64,000 bases of DNA from Siderastrea radians (lineage: Eukaryota > Cnidaria > Anthozoa > Scleractinia > Rhizangiidae): assembly GCA_964017195.1 (NCBI GenBank), contig CAXHKT010000177.1, forward strand, positions 620,001 to 684,000, in the 5' to 3' direction. Within the stretch, counting starts at the first letter, position 1; every line of letters starts with the position of its first letter. Below, in pieces: positions 20,141 through 32,794 of the stretch. The notes beneath the pieces were generated by a model, which worked only from the letters and a program-made list of their open reading frames with translations, was not told the DNA's origin and made no database searches. Made by a program: the position numbers and the translations under genes.

Positions 20141-22192
20141 GTGGAAAAAAACCCCATTTTGGGGCCTTCCCTCAGGCCCCAAAAAGCTCAAAAAGCTAAC
20201 TGGCGCTCTCGGCTGCATGCACAAAGCTCCCAAATGCATTCAATCCCTTTGGGACCATCCGAAAAAAATTCCTTTTGTGCAAAAGTACAAAGAAAGCGCG
20301 ATATGTGCGATCCTTAGGGAAAAAACCCCATTTTGGGGCATTCCCAGAGGCTCAAAAAGGTGTTCTTATCTGCGCAATCTGTCTGCGCAAGGCTGCACAC
20401 TGGCCCAATAATAATGCAAATCCCTCGGGGCTATCAGAAAAAACAGTTTATTGTGTAGAAAGTCTGCGATTTTGTCGATAAGGTGGAAAAAACCCCCATT
20501 TTGGGGCCTTCCCTCAGGCCCCAAAAAGCTCAAAAAGCTAACTGGCGCTCTCGGCTGCATGCACAAAGCTCCCAAATGCATTCAATCCCTTTGGGACCAT
20601 CCGAAAAAAATTCCTTTTGTGCAAAAGTACAAAGAAAGCGCGATATGTGCGATCCTTAGGGAAAAAACCCCATTTTGGGGCATTCCCAGAGGCTCAAAAA
20701 GGTGTTCTTATCTGCGCAATCTGTCTGCGCAAGGCTGCGCACTGGCCCAATTATAATGCAAATCCCTCGGGGCTATCAGAAAAAACAGTTTATTGTGTAG
20801 AAAGTCTGCGATTTTGTCGATAAGGTGGAAAAAACCCCCATTTTGGGGCCTTCCCTCAGGCCCCAAAAAGCTCAAAAAGCTAACTGGCGCTCTCGGCTGC
20901 ATGCACAAAGCTCCCAAATGCATTCAATCCCTTGGGGACCATCCGAAAAAAATTCCTTTTGTGCAAAAGTACAAAGAAAGCGCGATATGTGCGATCCTTA
21001 GGCAAAAAAACCCATTTTGAGGCATTCCCAGAGGCTCAAAAAGGTGTTCTTATCTGCGCAATCTGTCTGCGCAAGGCTGCACACTGGCCCAATAATAATG
21101 CAAATCCCTCGGGGCTATCAGAAAAAACAGTTTATTGTGTAGAAAGTCTGCGATTTTGTCGATAAGGTGGAAAAAACCCCCATTTTGGGGCCTTCCCTCA
21201 GGCCCCAAAAAGCTCAAAAAGCTAACTGGCGCTCTCGGCTGCATGCACAAAGCTCCCAAATGCATTCAATCCCTTTGGGACCATCCGAAAAATATTCCTT
21301 TTGTGCAAAAGTACAAAGAAAGCGCGATATGTGCGATCCTTAGGGAAAAAACCCCATTTTGGGGCATTCCCAGAGGCTCAAAAAGGTGTTCTTATCTGCG
21401 CAATCTGTCTGCGCAAGGCTGCGCACTGGCCCAATAATAATGCAAATCCCTCGGGGCTATCAGAAGAAACAGTTTATTGTGTAGAAAGTCTGCGATTTTG
21501 TCGATAAGGTGGAAAAAAACCCCATTTTGGGGCCTTCCCTCAGGCCCCAAAAAGCTCAAAAAGCTAACTGGCGCTCTCGGCTGCATGCACAAAGCTCCCA
21601 AATGCATTCAATCCCTTTGGGACCATCCGAAAAAAATTCCTTTTGTGCAAAAGTACAAAGAAAGCGCGATATGTGCGATCCTTAGGGAAAAAACCCCATT
21701 TTGGGGCATTCCCAGAGGCTCAAAAAGGTGTTCTTATCTGCGCAATCTGTCTGCGCAAGGCTGCGCACTGGCCCAATAATAATGCAAATCCCTCGGGGCT
21801 ACCAGAAAAAACAGTTTATTGTGTAGAAAGTCTGCGATTTTGTCGATAAGGTGGAAAAAACCCCCATTTTGGGGCCTTCCCTCAGGCCCCAAAAAGCTCA
21901 AAAAGCTAACTGGCGCTCTCGGCTGCATGCACAAAGCTCCCAAATGCATTCAATCCCTTTGGGACCATCCGAAAAAAATTCCTTTTGTGCAAAAGTACAA
22001 AGAAAGCGCGATATGTGCGATCCTTAGGGAAAAAACCCCATTTTGGGGCATTCCCAGAGGCTCAAAAAGGTGTTCTTATCTGCGCAATCTGTCTGCGCAA
22101 GGCTGCACACTGGCCCAATAATAATGCAAATCCCTCGGGGCTATCAGAAAAAACAGTTTATTGTGTAGAAAGTCTGCGATTTTGTCGATAAG
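20141..22192 (+). repeat. HOR family II, copy 1 (6 monomers, 2052 bp)
   Basis: Private marks: CCAATTATAATG (about 20750), CCCTTGGGGACC (about 20931), TTAGGCAAAAAAACC (21000), GAAAAATATTCC (21288), CAGAAGAAACAG (21462), CTACCAGAAAA (21800). All recur exactly 2052 bp later. Confidence 0.92.
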
Positions 22193-24244
22193 GTGGAAAA
22201 AAACCCCATTTTGGGGCCTTCCCTCAGGCCCCAAAAAGCTCAAAAAGCTAACTGGCGCTCTCGGCTGCATGCACAAAGCTCCCAAATGCATTCAATCCCT
22301 TTGGGACCATCCGAAAAAAATTCCTTTTGTGCAAAAGTACAAAGAAAGCGCGATATGTGCGATCCTTAGGGAAAAAACCCCATTTTGGGGCATTCCCAGA
22401 GGCTCAAAAAGGTGTTCTTATCTGCGCAATCTGTCTGCGCAAGGCTGCACACTGGCCCAATAATAATGCAAATCCCTCGGGGCTATCAGAAAAAACAGTT
22501 TATTGTGTAGAAAGTCTGCGATTTTGTCGATAAGGTGGAAAAAACCCCCATTTTGGGGCCTTCCCTCAGGCCCCAAAAAGCTCAAAAAGCTAACTGGCGC
22601 TCTCGGCTGCATGCACAAAGCTCCCAAATGCATTCAATCCCTTTGGGACCATCCGAAAAAAATTCCTTTTGTGCAAAAGTACAAAGAAAGCGCGATATGT
22701 GCGATCCTTAGGGAAAAAACCCCATTTTGGGGCATTCCCAGAGGCTCAAAAAGGTGTTCTTATCTGCGCAATCTGTCTGCGCAAGGCTGCGCACTGGCCC
22801 AATTATAATGCAAATCCCTCGGGGCTATCAGAAAAAACAGTTTATTGTGTAGAAAGTCTGCGATTTTGTCGATAAGGTGGAAAAAACCCCCATTTTGGGG
22901 CCTTCCCTCAGGCCCCAAAAAGCTCAAAAAGCTAACTGGCGCTCTCGGCTGCATGCACAAAGCTCCCAAATGCATTCAATCCCTTGGGGACCATCCGAAA
23001 AAAATTCCTTTTGTGCAAAAGTACAAAGAAAGCGCGATATGTGCGATCCTTAGGCAAAAAAACCCATTTTGAGGCATTCCCAGAGGCTCAAAAAGGTGTT
23101 CTTATCTGCGCAATCTGTCTGCGCAAGGCTGCACACTGGCCCAATAATAATGCAAATCCCTCGGGGCTATCAGAAAAAACAGTTTATTGTGTAGAAAGTC
23201 TGCGATTTTGTCGATAAGGTGGAAAAAACCCCCATTTTGGGGCCTTCCCTCAGGCCCCAAAAAGCTCAAAAAGCTAACTGGCGCTCTCGGCTGCATGCAC
23301 AAAGCTCCCAAATGCATTCAATCCCTTTGGGACCATCCGAAAAATATTCCTTTTGTGCAAAAGTACAAAGAAAGCGCGATATGTGCGATCCTTAGGGAAA
23401 AAACCCCATTTTGGGGCATTCCCAGAGGCTCAAAAAGGTGTTCTTATCTGCGCAATCTGTCTGCGCAAGGCTGCGCACTGGCCCAATAATAATGCAAATC
23501 CCTCGGGGCTATCAGAAGAAACAGTTTATTGTGTAGAAAGTCTGCGATTTTGTCGATAAGGTGGAAAAAAACCCCATTTTGGGGCCTTCCCTCAGGCCCC
23601 AAAAAGCTCAAAAAGCTAACTGGCGCTCTCGGCTGCATGCACAAAGCTCCCAAATGCATTCAATCCCTTTGGGACCATCCGAAAAAAATTCCTTTTGTGC
23701 AAAAGTACAAAGAAAGCGCGATATGTGCGATCCTTAGGGAAAAAACCCCATTTTGGGGCATTCCCAGAGGCTCAAAAAGGTGTTCTTATCTGCGCAATCT
23801 GTCTGCGCAAGGCTGCGCACTGGCCCAATAATAATGCAAATCCCTCGGGGCTACCAGAAAAAACAGTTTATTGTGTAGAAAGTCTGCGATTTTGTCGATA
23901 AGGTGGAAAAAACCCCCATTTTGGGGCCTTCCCTCAGGCCCCAAAAAGCTCAAAAAGCTAACTGGCGCTCTCGGCTGCATGCACAAAGCTCCCAAATGCA
24001 TTCAATCCCTTTGGGACCATCCGAAAAAAATTCCTTTTGTGCAAAAGTACAAAGAAAGCGCGATATGTGCGATCCTTAGGGAAAAAACCCCATTTTGAGG
24101 CATTCCCAGAGGCTCAAAAAGGTGTTCTTATCTGCGCAATCTGTCTGCGCAAGGCTGCGCACTGGCCCAATAATAATGCAAATCCCTCGGGGCTATCAGA
24201 AAAAACAGTTTATTGTGTAGAAAGTCTGCGATTTTGTCGATAAG
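22193..24244 (+). repeat. HOR family II, copy 2 (6 monomers, 2052 bp)
   Basis: Tandem duplicate of the preceding block; the six private marks listed for copy 1 all appear at +2052. The duplicated tract runs from about 19.9 kb to 22.0 kb (first copy), judged from where marks stop agreeing: AAAGCTGAAAAAG at 19855 has no partner at 21907, and the sixth monomer has TTTTGAGG at 24095 where copy 1 has TTTTGGGG. Confidence 0.9.
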
Positions 24245-27200
24245 GTGGAAAAAACCCCCATTTTGGGGCCTTCCCTCAGGCCCCAAAAAGCTCAAAAAGC
24301 TAACTGGCGCTCTCGGCTGCATGCACAAAGCTCCCAAATGCATTCAATCCCTTTGGGACCATCCGAAAAAAATTCCTTTTGTGCAAAAGTACAAAGAAAG
24401 CGCGATATGTGCGATCCTTAGGGAAAAAACCCCATTTTTGGGCATTCCCAGAGGCTCAAAAAGGTGTTCTTATCTGCGCAATCTGTCTGCGCAAGGCTGC
24501 GCACTGGCCCAATAATAATGCAAATCCCTCGGGGCTATCAGAAAAAACAGTTTATTGTGTAGAAAGTCTGCGATTTTGTCGATAAGGTGGAAAAAAACCC
24601 CATTTTGGGGCCTTCCCTCAGGCCCCAAAAAGCTCAAAAAGCTAACTGGCGCTCTCGGCTGCATGCACAAAGCTCCCAAATGCATTCAATCCCTTTGGGA
24701 CCATCCGAAAAAAATTCCTTTTGTGCAAAAGTACAAAGAAAGCGCGATATGTGCGATCCTTAGGGAAAAAACCCCATTTTGGGGCATTCCCAGAGGCTCA
24801 AAAAGGTGTTCTTATCTGCGCAATCTGTCTGCGCAAGGCTGCGCACTGGCCCAATAATAATGCAAATCCCTCGGGGCTATCAGAAAAAACAGTTTATTGT
24901 GTAGAAAGTCTGCGATTTTGTCGATAAGGTGGAAAAAACCCCCATTTTGGGGCCTTCCCTCAGGCCCCAAAAAGCTCAAAAAGCTAACTGGCGCTCTCGG
25001 CTGCATGCACAAAGCTCCCAAATGCATTCAATCCCTTTGGGACCATCCGAAAAAAATTCCTTTTGTGCAAAAGTACAAAGAAAGCGCGATATGTGCGATC
25101 CTTAGGGAAAAAAACCCATTTTGGGGCATTCCCAGAGGCTCAAAAAGGTGTTCTTATCTGCGCAATCTGTCTGCGCAAGGCTGCACACTGGCCCAATAAT
25201 AATGCAAATCCCTCGGGGCTATCAGAAAAAACAGTTTATTGTGTAGAAAGTCTGCGATTTTGTCGATAAGGTGGAAAAAAACCCCATTTTGGGGCCTTCC
25301 CTCAGGCCCCAAAAAGCTCAAAAAGCTAACTGGCGCTCTCGGCTGCATGCACAAAGCTCCCAAATGCATTCAATCCCTTTGGGACCATCCGAAAAAAATT
25401 CCTTTTGTGCAAAAGTACAAAGAAAGCGCGATATGTGCGATCCTTAGGGAAAAAACCCCATTTTGGGGCATTCCCAGAGGCTCAAAAAGGTGTCCTTATC
25501 TGCGCAATCTGTCTGCGCAAGGCTGCACACTGGCCCAATAATAATGCAAATCCCTCGGGGCTATCAGAAAAAACAGTTTATTGTGTAGAAAGTCTGCGAT
25601 TTTGTCGATAAGGTGGAAAAAACCCCCATTTTGGGGCCTTCCATCAGGCCCCAAAAAGCTCAAAAAGCTAACTGGCGCTCTCGGCTGCATGCACAAAGCT
25701 CCCAAATGCATTCAATCCCTTTGGGACCATCCGAAAAAAATTCCTTTTGTGCAAAAGTACAAAGAAAGCGCGATATGTGCGATCCTTAGGCAAAAAACCC
25801 CATTTTGAGGCATTCCCAGAGGCTCAAAAAGGTGTTCTTATCTGCGCAATCTGTCTGCGCAAGGCTGCACACTGGCCCAATAATAATGCAAATCCCTCGG
25901 GGCTATCAGAAAAAACAGTTTATTGTGTAGAAAGTCTGCGATTTTGTCGATAAGGTGGAAAAAACCCCCATTTTGGGGCCTTCCCTCAGGCCCCAAAAAG
26001 CTCAAAAAGCTAACTGGCGCTCTCGGCTGCATGCACAAAGCTCCCAAATGCATTCAATCCCTTTGGGACCATCCGAAAAATATTCCTTTTGTGCAAAAGT
26101 ACAAAGAAAGCGCGATATGTGCGATCCTTAGGGAAAAAACCCCATTTTGGGGCATTCCCAGAGGCTCAAAAAGGTGTTCTTATCTGCGCAATCTGTCTGC
26201 GCAAGGCTGCGCACTGGCCCAATAATAATGCAAATCCCTCGGGGCTATCAGAAGAAACAGTTTATTGTGTAGAAAGTCTGCGATTTTGTCGATAAGGTGG
26301 AAAAAACCCCCATTTTGGGGCCTTCCCTCAGGCCCCAAAAAGCTCAAAAAGCTAACTGGCGCTCTCGGCTGCATGCACAAAGCTCCCAAATGCATTCAAT
26401 CCCTTTGGGACCATCCGAAAAAAATTCCTTTTGTGCAAAAGTACAAAGAAAGCGCGATATGTGCGATCCTTAGGGAAAAAACCCCATTTTGGGGCATTCC
26501 CAGAGGCTCAAAAAGGTGTTCTTATCTGCGCAATCTGTCTGCGCAAGGCTGCGCACTGGCCCAATAATAATGCAAATCCCTCGGGGCTATCAGAAAAAAC
26601 AGTTTATTGTGTAGAAAGTCTGCGATTTTGTCGATAAGGTGGAAAAAACCCCCATTTTGGGGCCTTCCCTCAGGCCCCAAAAAGCTCAAAAAGCTAACTG
26701 GCGCTCTCGGCTGCATGCACAAAGCTCCCAAATGCATTCAATCCCTTTGGGACCATCCGAAAAAAATTCCTTTTGTGCAAAAGTACAAAGAAAGCGCGAT
26801 ATGTGCGATCCTTAGGGAAAAAACCCCATTTTGAGGCATTCCCAGAGGCTCAAAAAGGTGTTCTTATCTGCGCAATCTGTCTGCGCAAGGCTGCACACTG
26901 GCCCAATAATAATGCAAATCCCTCGGGGCTATCAGAAAAAACAGTTTATTGTGTAGAAAGTCTGCGATTTTGTCGATAAGGTGGAAAAAACCCCCATTTT
27001 GGGGCCTTCCCTCAGGCCCCAAAAAACTCAAAAAGCTAACTGGCGCTCTCGGCTGCATGCACAAAGCTCCCAAATGCATTCAATCCCTTTGGGACCATCC
27101 GAAAAATATTCCTTTTGTGCAAAAGTACAAAGAAAGCGCGATATGTGCGATCCTTAGGGAAAAAACCCCATTTTGGGGCATTCCCAGAGGCTCAAAAAGG

Positions 27201-28200
27201 TGTTCTTATCTGCGCAATCTGTCTGCGCAAGGCTGCGCACTGGCCCAATAATAATGCAAATCCCTCGGGGCTATCAGAAAAAACAGTTTATTGTGTAGAA
27301 AGTCTGCGATTTTGTCGATAAGGTGGAAAAAACCCCCATTTTGGGGCCTTCCCTCAGGCCCCAAAAAGCTCAAAAAGCTAACTGGCGCTCTCGGCTGCAT
27401 GCACAAAGCTCCCAAATGCATTCAATCCCTTTGGGACCATCCGAAAAAAATTCCTTTTGTGCAAAAGTACAAAGAAAGCGCGATATGTGCGATCCTTAGG
27501 GAAAAAACCCCATTTTGGGGCATTCCCAGAGGCTCAAAAAGGTGTTCTTATCTGCGCAATCTGTCTGCGCAAGGCTGCGCACTGGCCCAATAATAATGCA
27601 AATCCCTCGGGGCTATCAGAAAAAACAGTTTATTGTGTAGAAAGTCTGCGATTTTGTCGATAAGGTGGAAAAAACCCCCATTTTGGGGCCTTCCCTCAGG
27701 CCCCAAAAAGCTCAAAAAGCTAACTGGCGCTCTCGGCTGCATGCACAAAGCTCCCAAATGCATTCAATCCCTTTGGGACCATCCGAAAAAAATTCCTTTT
27801 GTGCAAAAGTACAAAGAAAGCGCGATATGTGCGATCCTTAGGGAAAAAACCCCATTTTGAGGCATTCCCAGAGGCTCAAAAAGGTGTTCTTATCTGCCCA
27901 ATCTGTCTGCGCAAGGCTGCACACTGGCCCAATAATAATGCAAATCCCTCGGGGCTATCAGAAAAAACAGTTTATTGTGTAGAAAGTCTGCGATTTTGTC
28001 GATAAGGTGGAAAAAACCCCCATTTTGGGGCCTTCCCTCAGGCCCCAAAAAGCTCAAAAAGCTAACTGGCGCTCTCGGCTGCATGCAAAAAGCTCCCAAA
28101 TGCATTCAATCCCTTTGGGACCATCCGAAAAAAATTCCTTTTGTGCAAAAGTACAAAGAAAGCGCGATATGTGCGATCCTTAGGGAAAAAAACCCATTTT
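24245..28200 (+). repeat. 342-bp monomers with a partial third copy of HOR family II
   Basis: All units are exactly 342 bp. Around 25.58-26.27 kb two monomers carry TTAGGCAAAAAACCCC (25787) followed by GAAAAATATTCC and CAGAAGAAACAG (26251), the same succession as in family II, at a 2736-bp (8-monomer) offset from copy 2. The rest alternates monomers with TTTTGAGG and monomers with TTTTGGGG in half 2. No non-satellite sequence. Confidence 0.75.
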
Positions 28201-31200
28201 GGGGCATTCCCAGAGGCTCAAAAAGGTGTTCTTATCTGCGCAATCTGTCTGCGCAAGGCTGCGCACTGGCCCAATAACAATGCAAATCCCTCGGGGCTAT
28301 CAGAAAAAACAGTTTATTGTGTAGAAAGTCTGCGATTTTGTCGATAAGGTGGAAAAAACCCCCATTTTGGGGCCTTCCCTCAGGCCCCAAAAAGCTCAAA
28401 AAGCTAACTGGCGCTCTCGGCTGCATGCACAAAGCTCCCAAATGCATTCAATCCCTTTGGGACCATCCGAAAAAAATTCCTTTTGTGCAAAAGTACAAAG
28501 AAAGCGCGATATGTGCGATCCTAAGGGAAAAAACCCCATTTTGAGGCATTCCCAGAGGCTCAAAAAGGTGTTCTTATCTGCGCAATCTGTCTGCGCAAGG
28601 CTGCACACTGGCCCAATAATAATGCAAATCCCTCGGGGTTATCAGAAAAAACAGTTTATTGTGTAGAAAGTCTGCGATTTTGTCGATAAGGTGGAAAAAA
28701 CCCCCATTTTGGGGCCTTCCGTCAGGCCCCAAAAAGCTCAAAAAGCTAACTGGCGCTCTCGGCTGCATGCACAAAGCTCCCAAATGCATTCAATCCCTTT
28801 GGGACCATCCGAAAAAAATTCCTTTTGTGCAAAAGTACAAAGAAAGCGCGATATGTGCGATCCTTAGGGAAAAAAACCCATTTTGGGGCATTCCCAGAGG
28901 CTCAAAAAGGTGTTCTTATCTGCGCAATCTGTCTGCGCAAGGCTGCGCACTGGCCCAATAATAATGCAAATCCCTCGGGGCTATCAGAAAAAACAGTTTA
29001 TTGTGTAGAAAGTCTGCGATTTTGTCGATAAGGTGGAAAAAACCCCCATTTTGGGGCCTTCCCTCAGGCCCCAAAAAGCTCAAAAAGCTAACTGGCGCTC
29101 TCGGCTGCATGCACAAAGCTCCCAAATGCATTCAATCCCTTTGGGACCATCCGAAAAAAATTCCTTTTGTGCAAAAGTACAAAGAAAGCGCGATATGTGC
29201 GATCCTTAGGGAAAAAACCCCATTTTGAGGCATTCCCAGAGGCTCAAAAAGGTGTTCTTATCTGCGCAATCTGTCTGCGCAAGGCTGCACACTGGCCCAA
29301 TAATAATGCAAATCCCTCGGGGCTATCAGAAAAAACAGTTTATTGTGTAGAAAGTCTGCGATTTTGTCGATAAGGTGGAAAAAACCCCCATTTTGGGGCC
29401 TTCCCTCAGGCCCCAAAAAGCTCAAAAAGCTAACTGGCGCTCTCGGCTGCATGCACAAAGCTCCCAAATGCATTCAATCCCTTTGGGACCATACGAAAAA
29501 AATTCTTTTTGTGCAAAAGTACAAAGAAAGCGCGATATGTGCGATCCTTAGGGAAAAAACCCCATTTTGGGGCATTCCCAGAGGCTCAAAAAGGTGTTCT
29601 TATCTGCGCAATCTGTCTGCGCAAGGCTGCGCACTGGCCCAATAATAATGCAAATCCCTCGGGGCTATCAGAAAAAACAGTTTATTGTGTAGAAAGTCTG
29701 CGATTTTGTCGATAAGGTGGAAAAAACCCCCATTTTGGGGCCTTCCCTCAGGCCCCAAAAAGCTCAAAAAGCTAACTGGCGCTCTCGGCTGCATGCACAA
29801 AGCTCCCAAATGCATTCAATCCCTTTGGGACCATCCGAAAAAAATTCCTTTTGTGCAAAATTACAAAGAAAGCGCGATATGTGCGATCCTTAGGGAAAAA
29901 ACCCCATTTTGGGGCATTCCCAGAGGCTCAAAAAGGTGTTCTTATCTGCGCAATCTGTCTGCGCAAGGCTGCGCACTGGCCCAATAACAATGCAAATCCC
30001 TCGGGGCTATCAGAAAAAACAGTTTATTGTGTAGAAAGTCTGCGATTTTGTCGATAAGGTGGAAAAAACCCCCATTTTGGGGCCTTCCCTCAGGCCCCAA
30101 AAAGCTCAAAAAGCTAACTGGCGCTCTCGGCTGCATGCACAAAGCTCCCAAATGCATTCAATCCCTTTGGGACCATCCGAAAAAAATTCCTTTTGTGCAA
30201 AAGTACAAAGAAAGCGCGATATGTGCGATCCTAAGGGAAAAAACCCCATTTTGAGGCATTCCCAGAGGCTCAAAAAGGTGTTCTTATCTGCGCAATCTGT
30301 CTGCGCAAGGCTGCACACTGGCCCAATAATAATGCAAATCCCTCGGGGTTATCAGAAAAAACAGTTTATTGTGTAGAAAGTCTGCGATTTTGTCGATAAG
30401 GTGGAAAAAACCCCCATTTTGGGGCCTTCCGTCAGGCCCCAAAAAGCTCAAAAAGCTAACTGGCGCTCTCGGCTGCATGCACAAAGCTCCCAAATGCATT
30501 CAATCCCTTTGGGACCATCCGAAAAAAATTCCTTTTGTGCAAAAGTACAAAGAAAGCGCGATATGTGCGATCCTTAGGGAAAAAAACCCATTTTGGGGCA
30601 TTCCCAGAGGCTCAAAAAGGTGTTCTTATCTGCGCAATCTGTCTGCGCAAGGCTGCGCACTGGCCCAATAATAATGCAAATCCCTCGGGGCTATCAGAAA
30701 AAACAGTTTATTGTGTAGAAAGTCTGCGATTTTGTCGATAAGGTGGAAAAAACCCCCATTTTGGGGCCTTCCCTCAGGCCCCAAAAAGCTCAAAAAGCTA
30801 ACTGGCGCTCTCGGCTGCATGCACAAAGCTCCCAAATGCATTCAATCCCTTTGGGACCATCCGAAAAAAATTCCTTTTGTGCAAAAGTACAAAGAAAGCG
30901 CGATATGTGCGATCCTTAGGGAAAAAACCCCATTTTGAGGCATTCCCAGAGGCTCAAAAAGGTGTTCTTATCTGCGCAATCTGTCTGCGCAAGGCTGCAC
31001 ACTGGCCCAATAATAATGCAAATCCCTCGGGGCTATCAGAAAAAACAGTTTATTGTGTAGAAAGTCTGCGATTTTGTCGATAAGGTGGAAAAAACCCCCA
31101 TTTTGGGGCCTTCCCTCAGGCCCCAAAAAGCTCAAAAAGCTAACTGGCGCTCTCGGCTGCATGCACAAAGCTCCCAAATGCATTCAATCCCTTTGGGACC
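28200..31200 (+). repeat. 1710-bp offset duplication (5 monomers)
   Basis: Marks CAATAACAATG (28273 and 29983), GATCCTAAGGG (28520 and 30230), CTCGGGGTTATC (28633 and 30343) and TTCCGTCAGG (28718 and 30428) recur at exactly +1710. Agreement starts near 28.2 kb and stops before 29.49 kb, where CCATACGAAAA has no partner at +1710 but does at +2052 (31543). One extra monomer was therefore added in the second copy. Confidence 0.88.
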
Positions 31201-32794
31201 ATCCGAAAAAAATTCCTTTTGTGCAAAAGTACAAAGAAAGCGCGATATGTGCGATCCTTAGGGAAAAAACCCCATTTTGAGGCATTCCCAGAGGCTCAAA
31301 AAGGTGTTCTTATCTGCGCAATCTGTCTGCGCAAGGCTGCACACTGGCCCAATAATAATGCAAATCCCTCGGGGCTATCAGAAAAAACAGTTTATTGTGT
31401 AGAAAGTCTGCGATTTTGTCGATAAGGTGGAAAAAACCCCCATTTTGGGGCCTTCCCTCAGGCCCCAAAAAGCTCAAAAAGCTAACTGGCGCTCTCGGCT
31501 GCATGCACAAAGCTCCCAAATGCATTCAATCCCTTTGGGACCATACGAAAAAAATTCTTTTTGTGCAAAAGTACAAAGAAAGCGCGATATGTGCGATCCT
31601 TAGGGAAAAAACCCCATTTTGGGGCATTCCCAGAGGCTCAAAAAGGTGTTCTTATCTGCGCAATCTGTCTGCGCAAGGCTGCGCACTGGCCCAATAATAA
31701 TGCAAATCCCTCGGGGCTATCAGAAAAAACAGTTTATTGTGTAGAAAGTCTGCGATTTTGTCGATAAGGTGGAAAAAACCCCCATTTTGGGGCCTTCCCT
31801 CAGGCCCCAAAAAGCTCAAAAAGCTAACTGGCGCTCTCGGCTGCATGCACAAAGCTCCCAAATGCATTCAATCCCTTTGGGACCATCCGAAAAAAATTCC
31901 TTTTGTGCAAAAGTACAAAGAAAGCGCGATATGTGCGATCCTTAGGGAAAAAACCCCATTTTGGGGCATTCCCAGAGGCTCAAAAAGGTGTTCTTATCTG
32001 CGCGATCTGTCTGCGCAGGGCTGCGCACTGGCCCAATAATAATGCAAATCCCTCGGGGCTATCAGAAAAAACAGTTTATTGTGTAGAAAGTCTGCGATTT
32101 TGTCGATAAGGTGGAAAAAAACCCCATTTTGGGGCCTTCCCTCAGGCCCCAAAAAGCTCAAAAAGCTAACTGGCGCTCTCGGCTGCATGCACAAAGCTCC
32201 CAAATGCATTCAATCCCTTTGGGACCATCCGAAAAAAATTCCTTTTGTGCAAAAGTACAAAGAAAGCGCGATATGTGCGATCCTTAGGGAAAAAACCCCA
32301 TTTTGGGGCATTCCCAGAGGCTCAAAAAGGTGTTCTTATCTGCGCAATCTGTCTGCGCAAGGCTGCGCACTGGCCCAATAATAATGCAAATCCCTCGGGG
32401 CTATCAGAAAAAACAGTTTATTGTGTAGAAAGTCTGCGATTTTGTCGATAAGGTGGAAAAAACCCCCATTTTGGGGCCTTCCCTCAGGCCCCAAAAAGCT
32501 CAAAAAGCTAACTGGCGCTCTCGGCTGCATGCACAAAGCTCCCAAATGCATTCAATCCCTTTGGGACCATCCGAAAAAAATTCCTTTTGTGCAAAAGTAC
32601 AAAGAAAGTGCGATATGTGCGATCCTTAGGGAAAAAACCCCATTTTGGGGCATTCCCAGAGGCTCAAAAAGGTGTTCTTATCTGCACAATCTGTCTGCGC
32701 AAGGCTGCGCACTGGCCCAATAATAATGCAAATCCCTCGGGGCTATCAGAAAAAACAGTTTATTGTGTAGAAAGTCTGCGATTTTGTCGATAAG

